Positions 58,104 to 61,846 of a stretch of 61,846 nucleotides of DNA are shown piece by piece. The notes under the pieces are model-generated. The model was not told the DNA's origin, did not search any database, and worked only from the letters and a program-made list of their open reading frames with translations. Numbering within the stretch: position 1 is the stretch's first letter; every line of letters begins with the position of its first letter. Source of the DNA: Xinfangfangia pollutisoli (GTDB lineage Bacteria; Pseudomonadota; Alphaproteobacteria; Rhodobacterales; Rhodobacteraceae); contig NZ_JAICBZ010000012.1 in assembly GCF_020179405.1 (NCBI RefSeq), positions 1 to 61,846 of the forward strand, written 5' to 3'. Made by a program: the position numbers and the translations under genes.

Positions 58104-58499
58104 GAGGGGTCCTTCCTGCCTTCTTGCCTGCCCGCCAGATACGGCCGCATGGGTCGGAAAGTCCAAGTCATCTTCCGACTTCTCGCGCGGCAATCCGGCA
58201 TGATCGGCATGTCAGGACGCCCAGCGCGCCCCGCAAGCCCGGCAGATTTGCCGAACGCGCAAAAATACCTGGCCAGACCAGCGGTTTCAGGACCACGTCG
58301 CCGCGGCGGGCTCCCGCACCATTGCATCAGCCGCCGCAGCCGCCACAGGGCACGGGACCAAGGCCCTTTGCCGGCAGATGCGGCGGCAGGGGGCGGGTCG
58401 GACCGGCGCCCCCGCCCCCCGCCGTTTTCGATTGCCCCGGGGTGGATATCGCGTAGGGTCTGCCCCCTGAAAGGCCTCCGCAGGAGCAAGGGACGCGGC
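58104..58499. promoter_or_regulatory. Divergent intergenic region between beta-lactamase and ydcF-like gene
   Basis: This is about 400 bases. An inverted repeat GTCGGAA (58153-58159) / TTCCGAC (58173-58179) with a 13-base spacer lies about 50 bases upstream of the lactamase start and could be a regulator site or hairpin. GC runs near 58385-58425 can form strong stems. No frame here looks like a gene. Confidence 0.4.
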
Positions 58500-59063
58500 A
58501 TGGATCCATATGACAGCCGCGCGGCCATCAGCGCCTTCCTGTTCAAGAAATGCCGGCCGGAACCTGTGGATCTGGCCTTTGTCCTGTGTAGCCCCTCGAT
58601 CAGCAGCCTTCAGCCGGCCATCGCGCTTTACAAATCGGGGCTGGCCCCAAAACTGCTGATCTCGGGCGCGGGCACGGCCGTCAGCGGGTCGGTGGAATGG
58701 GCCTATTACCGCGATCACGCCCTGGCCTCGGGCGTGCCGGAAAGCGCGCTGCTGCTGGAAAAGGCCGCCCGCAATACCGCCGAGAACGCGGCCTTCGGCG
58801 CGGCGCTGATCGAGAAGGAACTGGGCTGGGCGCAGGTCCGCCGTCTTGCTGTCTGCGCCAAACCCTTTCACATGCGCCGCGCGATCATGACCCTGCGCCG
58901 CCATGTCCCGGCCGATGTGCGGCTGGTGGCCCAGCCCCCGGACGACCCCGGCGATCTGTCGGCCGACAGCTGGTGGCAGACCGCGCAGGGCCGGCAGCGC
59001 ATCTTCGCCGAACTGGGCAAGATCAGCGAATATGCCCTGAAAGGGGATCTGGGCGATGTCTGA
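58500..59063 (+). CDS. YdcF/DUF218 family protein
   Basis: This 187-residue DUF218 (YdcF/SanA/ElyC type) domain protein has FVLCSPSISSLQPAIALYKS, APKLLISGAG, ESALLLEKAARNTAENAAFG (the conserved ARNTxEN) and AVCAKPFHMRRAIMTLRR. Family members are linked to envelope and peptidoglycan or lipid-carrier homeostasis, and YdcF itself binds S-adenosylmethionine. No signal peptide is seen, so it is probably cytosolic like YdcF. The last 8 bases overlap the start of the Mur-ligase/adenylation gene, which implies a common function. AGGAG lies 13 bases upstream of the ATG. Confidence 0.9.
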   Translation: MDPYDSRAAISAFLFKKCRPEPVDLAFVLCSPSISSLQPAIALYKSGLAPKLLISGAGTAVSGSVEWAYYRDHALASGVPESALLLEKAARNTAENAAFGAALIEKELGWAQVRRLAVCAKPFHMRRAIMTLRRHVPADVRLVAQPPDDPGDLSADSWWQTAQGRQRIFAELGKISEYALKGDLGDV

Positions 59064-61846
59064 CCGGGCCCGGCTGCACCTGATCGGCGTGGGGGGAAGC
59101 GGCATGCTGCCGCTGGCGCTGCTGCTGCGGCAGGCGGGCCATATCGTCACCGGCAGCGACGACCTTTGCGCGCCGGCACGTCTTGCCCTGCTGCGGGATC
59201 AGGGCGTCACGGTCCTGTCGGGCGCCGATCCGGCGCTTGCGCGGGCGGCGGACTGTGTGGTGGCAAGCCCGGCCATCCCCGAGACCCATGTGGAACGGCG
59301 CGCGGCGCGGCGTGCCGGCATATCGGTCAAGACCCGCGCCCGGATGCTGGCCGAGCTGATCGCCGACCGACCGGCGATCTGCGTGGCGGGCAGCCATGGC
59401 AAATCGACGGTCACGGCGATGCTGATCCACATCCTGCGCGCGGCAGGCCAGGCTGCAGGACAGACTGCCGGACAGGCTGCGGGACAGGACGATTTCGGCT
59501 ATATGCTGGGCGCCTCGTTTGCCGATCCCGGCCTGGCCCCCGCGCGGCTGGGCGCGCCGGGCGCGCCCTTCGTCACCGAAGCCTGCGAAGCCCATGGCGC
59601 CCTGGCCCAGTGGCGGCCCGCGCATGTCGTGCTGACCAATGTCGATGACGATCACGCCGATCATTATGGCGGGCCGGCCGCGCTGCGGCGCGCCTTTGCC
59701 GATCTTCTGTCGCGCCTGCGGCCAAAGGGGCGGGCCGTGGCCTGCGGGGATGACCCGCAGGTCATCGCGGCGCTGCGGCAGGCGGGCTGTGCGGCCCTGA
59801 CCTATGGCCTTGGCGAGACGGCGGCGTTGCGCGCGGTTCCGGATCGGGCGGGGGGCGCCAGCGTCTTCCTGAACGGGGCCAGGCTGGGGGCGCTGGCTCT
59901 GGCCGTTCCGGGGCGCCACAACCTGCTGAATGCGCTGGCGGCGCTTGGAATGGCGCTTGGCCTTGGCATCGGGTTCCAGACCGCGGCGGGCGCGCTGGCC
60001 GGTTTTCCCGGCATCGCGCGGCGGTTGCAGCGCCTTGCCCCGGACAGCCAGCCACGGATCTTCGACGACTTCGCCCATCACCCGACCGAGATCGCAGCCG
60101 CAATCGCCGTTCTGCGCGAGACGACGCAGGGCCGGCTGATCGCCGTGCTAGAGCCGCAATTGCACAGCCGCGTCACGCGCATGGCCCAGCGCTTCGCCCA
60201 GGCCCTGTCGGCCGCGGACCGCAGCTATATCCTGCCGGTCGCGGCTCTGGGCGAGGCGGGAAATGGCGATGCCGCGCTGGCCCAGGCCTGCCGGGCCGAG
60301 GGGCTGTCCTGCCAGCCCGTCTCGGGCCTGTCCGAGCTGCTGGCGCGGCTGCGCCAGGATCTGCAGGGCGACGATACGCTTGTCGTCATGGCAGGCGCCA
60401 GCGGTGCGCCGATCGCGCCCTGGCTTGCCCAGGCGCTGACGCGCCCGCCTGCGCCCCTTCCGCCAGCCCCGCCTGCCCCCGCGCCAAACCTGATGATCGG
60501 GGCGCAGCGCCCCCTGCCGCCCGATCTGCTGGCCCTTGTCGCCGGCCATGCCGAACGCCAGCCCATGGCAACCGCCGTCGAAATGGGGCACCGCCGGCTC
60601 AGCTATGCCGATCTGGTCCTGAGAAGCGATGACCTTTCCGCCGCCCTTGCCGCCGCCGGCGTCAGGGCCGGCGACAGCGTCGGCGTCTGCCTTGGCCGCT
60701 CGGTGGACCGGGTCACCGCCTTCCTTGCCATCCTGCATCTGGGCGCCGTCTTCGTGCCGCTTGACCCCGCGCTGCCCGAACAAAGGCTGCGCCACATGCT
60801 GACGACCGCGGGCGTGCGACGGGTTGTGGTGAATGCCGCAAGCCCGGCCCTGCCCGAGATCGGCCTTGGTTTCGTGAATTGCGGCCAGCTGCCGGATCGG
60901 GGCGAAAGGCCCATGCCCGATTGGCGCGCCCTGACAAGGGCCGCGGAGGCCACGGCCTATATGATCTTCACCTCGGGCACGACCGGACAGCCGAAGGCGG
61001 TCGAGATCGCGCGCGGGGGGCTTGCCAATTACGCGGCGGCGGCCTGCCGCCACTTCCAGATCGGCCCCGGCGCCCGCGTCTCGCAGATCAGCGGCTTCGG
61101 CTTTGATGTCTCGATCGGCGACATGGCCATGGCGCTGGCCGCCGGGGCCAGTCTTGTCTATCCCTCGGATGTGCAGGCGATCCCCGGCCCGCCCGTCGGC
61201 CGCTTCATCGCGCAGGCGCGGCTGACGCATCTTTCGCTGACGCCCTCGGCCCTGGCGATCCTGCCGCAGGCCGAGCATCCGCATCTGACCCATGTGATCG
61301 TTGCAGGCGAAGCCTGCCCGCCCGCGCTGGTCGAACGCTGGGGAAAGGGCCGCATCTTCATCAACGCCTATGGGCCGACCGAGGCCACGGTCGAAGCGCT
61401 GTTCGCCATCTGCACCCCGGGCCAGCCCGTCGCCATCGGGCGGCCGATCGACAATATGGGCGCCTGCCTGATGACCGAGACGCTGGCGCTGGCCGCACCC
61501 GGACAGGAGGGCGAGCTGTGCCTGTTCGGGCCCGGCCTTGCCCGGGGCTATCGGCACCAGCCCGACCTGACCGCGCAGCGCTTTCCGGTGGTCGACCTTC
61601 CCGGCCGGGGCCCGACCCGGATCTATCGCACCGGCGACCGGGCCCGACCCGGCGCCGATGGCGCCTTCCTGTTTCTGGGCCGGCTGGACAGCCAGCTGAA
61701 GGTGAACGGCTATAGAATCGAGCCGGACGAGGTCGAGGCGGCGCTGTGCTGCCTGCCCGAGGTGATCGACGCGGCAGTGTCGGGCCTGGCCGCGCCGCCT
61801 TCCGCCGATCGCCTGATCGCCCATGTGGTGATCAGGCCCGGCGCGC
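59056..61846 (+). CDS. MurC-like Mur ligase fused to an NRPS-type adenylation domain (3' end outside window)
   Basis: An uninterrupted frame of at least 930 codons runs to the window edge. Residues 1-460 form a complete three-domain Mur ligase most like MurC/Mpl: LIGVGGSGMLPLALLLRQAG, the ATP loop GSHGKST (residue 112), TEACEAHGALAQW, LTNVDDDHADHYGG, VPGRHNLLNALAALGMALGL, and DDFAHHPTEIAAAI. Residues 463-485 are a Pro/Ala linker. From about 490 a full adenylation domain follows: VPLDPALPEQRL (A2), YMIFTSGTTGQPKAV (A3, residue 635), FGFDVSIGD (A4), NAYGPTEATV (A5, residue 770), YRTGD (A7) and GRLDSQLKVNGYRIEPDEVE (A8). A Mur ligase makes an ATP-driven amide bond on a carboxylate; an A domain activates an amino acid for a carrier. 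In MurC the C-terminal FQPH-type motif is replaced by LEPQLHSR, so the substrate may differ from UDP-MurNAc. A carrier or condensation domain may follow beyond the edge. Confidence 0.93.
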   Translation, partial: MSDRARLHLIGVGGSGMLPLALLLRQAGHIVTGSDDLCAPARLALLRDQGVTVLSGADPALARAADCVVASPAIPETHVERRAARRAGISVKTRARMLAELIADRPAICVAGSHGKSTVTAMLIHILRAAGQAAGQTAGQAAGQDDFGYMLGASFADPGLAPARLGAPGAPFVTEACEAHGALAQWRPAHVVLTNVDDDHADHYGGPAALRRAFADLLSRLRPKGRAVACGDDPQVIAALRQAGCAALTYGLGETAALRAVPDRAGGASVFLNGARLGALALAVPGRHNLLNALAALGMALGLGIGFQTAAGALAGFPGIARRLQRLAPDSQPRIFDDFAHHPTEIAAAIAVLRETTQGRLIAVLEPQLHSRVTRMAQRFAQALSAADRSYILPVAALGEAGNGDAALAQACRAEGLSCQPVSGLSELLARLRQDLQGDDTLVVMAGASGAPIAPWLAQALTRPPAPLPPAPPAPAPNLMIGAQRPLPPDLLALVAGHAERQPMATAVEMGHRRLSYADLVLRSDDLSAALAAAGVRAGDSVGVCLGRSVDRVTAFLAILHLGAVFVPLDPALPEQRLRHMLTTAGVRRVVVNAASPALPEIGLGFVNCGQLPDRGERPMPDWRALTRAAEATAYMIFTSGTTGQPKAVEIARGGLANYAAAACRHFQIGPGARVSQISGFGFDVSIGDMAMALAAGASLVYPSDVQAIPGPPVGRFIAQARLTHLSLTPSALAILPQAEHPHLTHVIVAGEACPPALVERWGKGRIFINAYGPTEATVEALFAICTPGQPVAIGRPIDNMGACLMTETLALAAPGQEGELCLFGPGLARGYRHQPDLTAQRFPVVDLPGRGPTRIYRTGDRARPGADGAFLFLGRLDSQLKVNGYRIEPDEVEAALCCLPEVIDAAVSGLAAPPSADRLIAHVVIRPGA

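Overview
The window looks like chromosomal DNA from an alphaproteobacterium of the Rhodobacterales, most likely Paracoccus-like. This rests on very high GC, dense ATGA/GTGA-overlapping operons, LivKHMGF and TRAP transporters, split MetH, cobalamin riboswitches, and a G/C-rich hairpin followed by GGGATATTT between genes, a motif I remember from this order. I saw no rRNA, tRNA, CRISPR array, insertion sequence or phage gene.

Layout. 1-8950 is a cobalamin-responsive block: a partial unknown gene, a DUF1636 gene behind a cobalamin riboswitch (minus strand), methionine synthase split into two overlapping genes, and a second cobalamin riboswitch ahead of the class Ib ribonucleotide reductase operon nrdHIEF. 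9008-21181 is one 12-kb minus-strand operon: a fused 2-oxoacid dehydrogenase E1, an IclR regulator, RidA, a class III aminotransferase, a NylA-like amidase, a complete branched-chain-amino-acid-type ABC importer and a second amidase. This reads as uptake and breakdown of an unidentified amide or amino compound. 21474-25632 holds a hipBA toxin-antitoxin pair with four evenly spaced operators, an Rrf2/flavin oxidoreductase pair and a membrane AraC regulator. 25754-36580 holds a probable dead hydrolase followed by a hexuronate island (kdgK, uxuB, uxuA, divergent GntR regulator, an AGE-family isomerase, a TRAP importer and uxaC). 36699-45617 is a run of small regulator/target pairs (LysR/reductase, TetR/DoxX-like, MFS/ArsR, MATE/glyoxalase-like), several with clear palindromic operators.

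46008-49805 is a third cobalamin riboswitch controlling an ABC importer plus a methyltransferase. 50203-56083 holds a DUF4173/two-component operon, a decayed second histidine kinase and a DUF2269/SDR pair. 56316-58103 is a LysR gene and a class D beta-lactamase. 58500 to the right edge is the most unusual part: a YdcF/DUF218 gene overlaps an open frame of at least 930 codons in which a complete MurC-like ligase is joined through a Pro-rich linker to an NRPS-type adenylation domain. The frame runs off the window.

How it works together. The three cobalamin switches should turn down corrinoid/cobalt uptake, DUF1636 and the B12-independent reductase when B12 is plentiful. That fits a cell that uses B12-dependent MetH and probably a class II reductase elsewhere. 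The hexuronate genes give glucuronate to fructuronate, mannonate, KDG and KDPG, with a dedicated TRAP importer and GntR control. The Mur-ligase/adenylation fusion is the best candidate here for an undescribed system.
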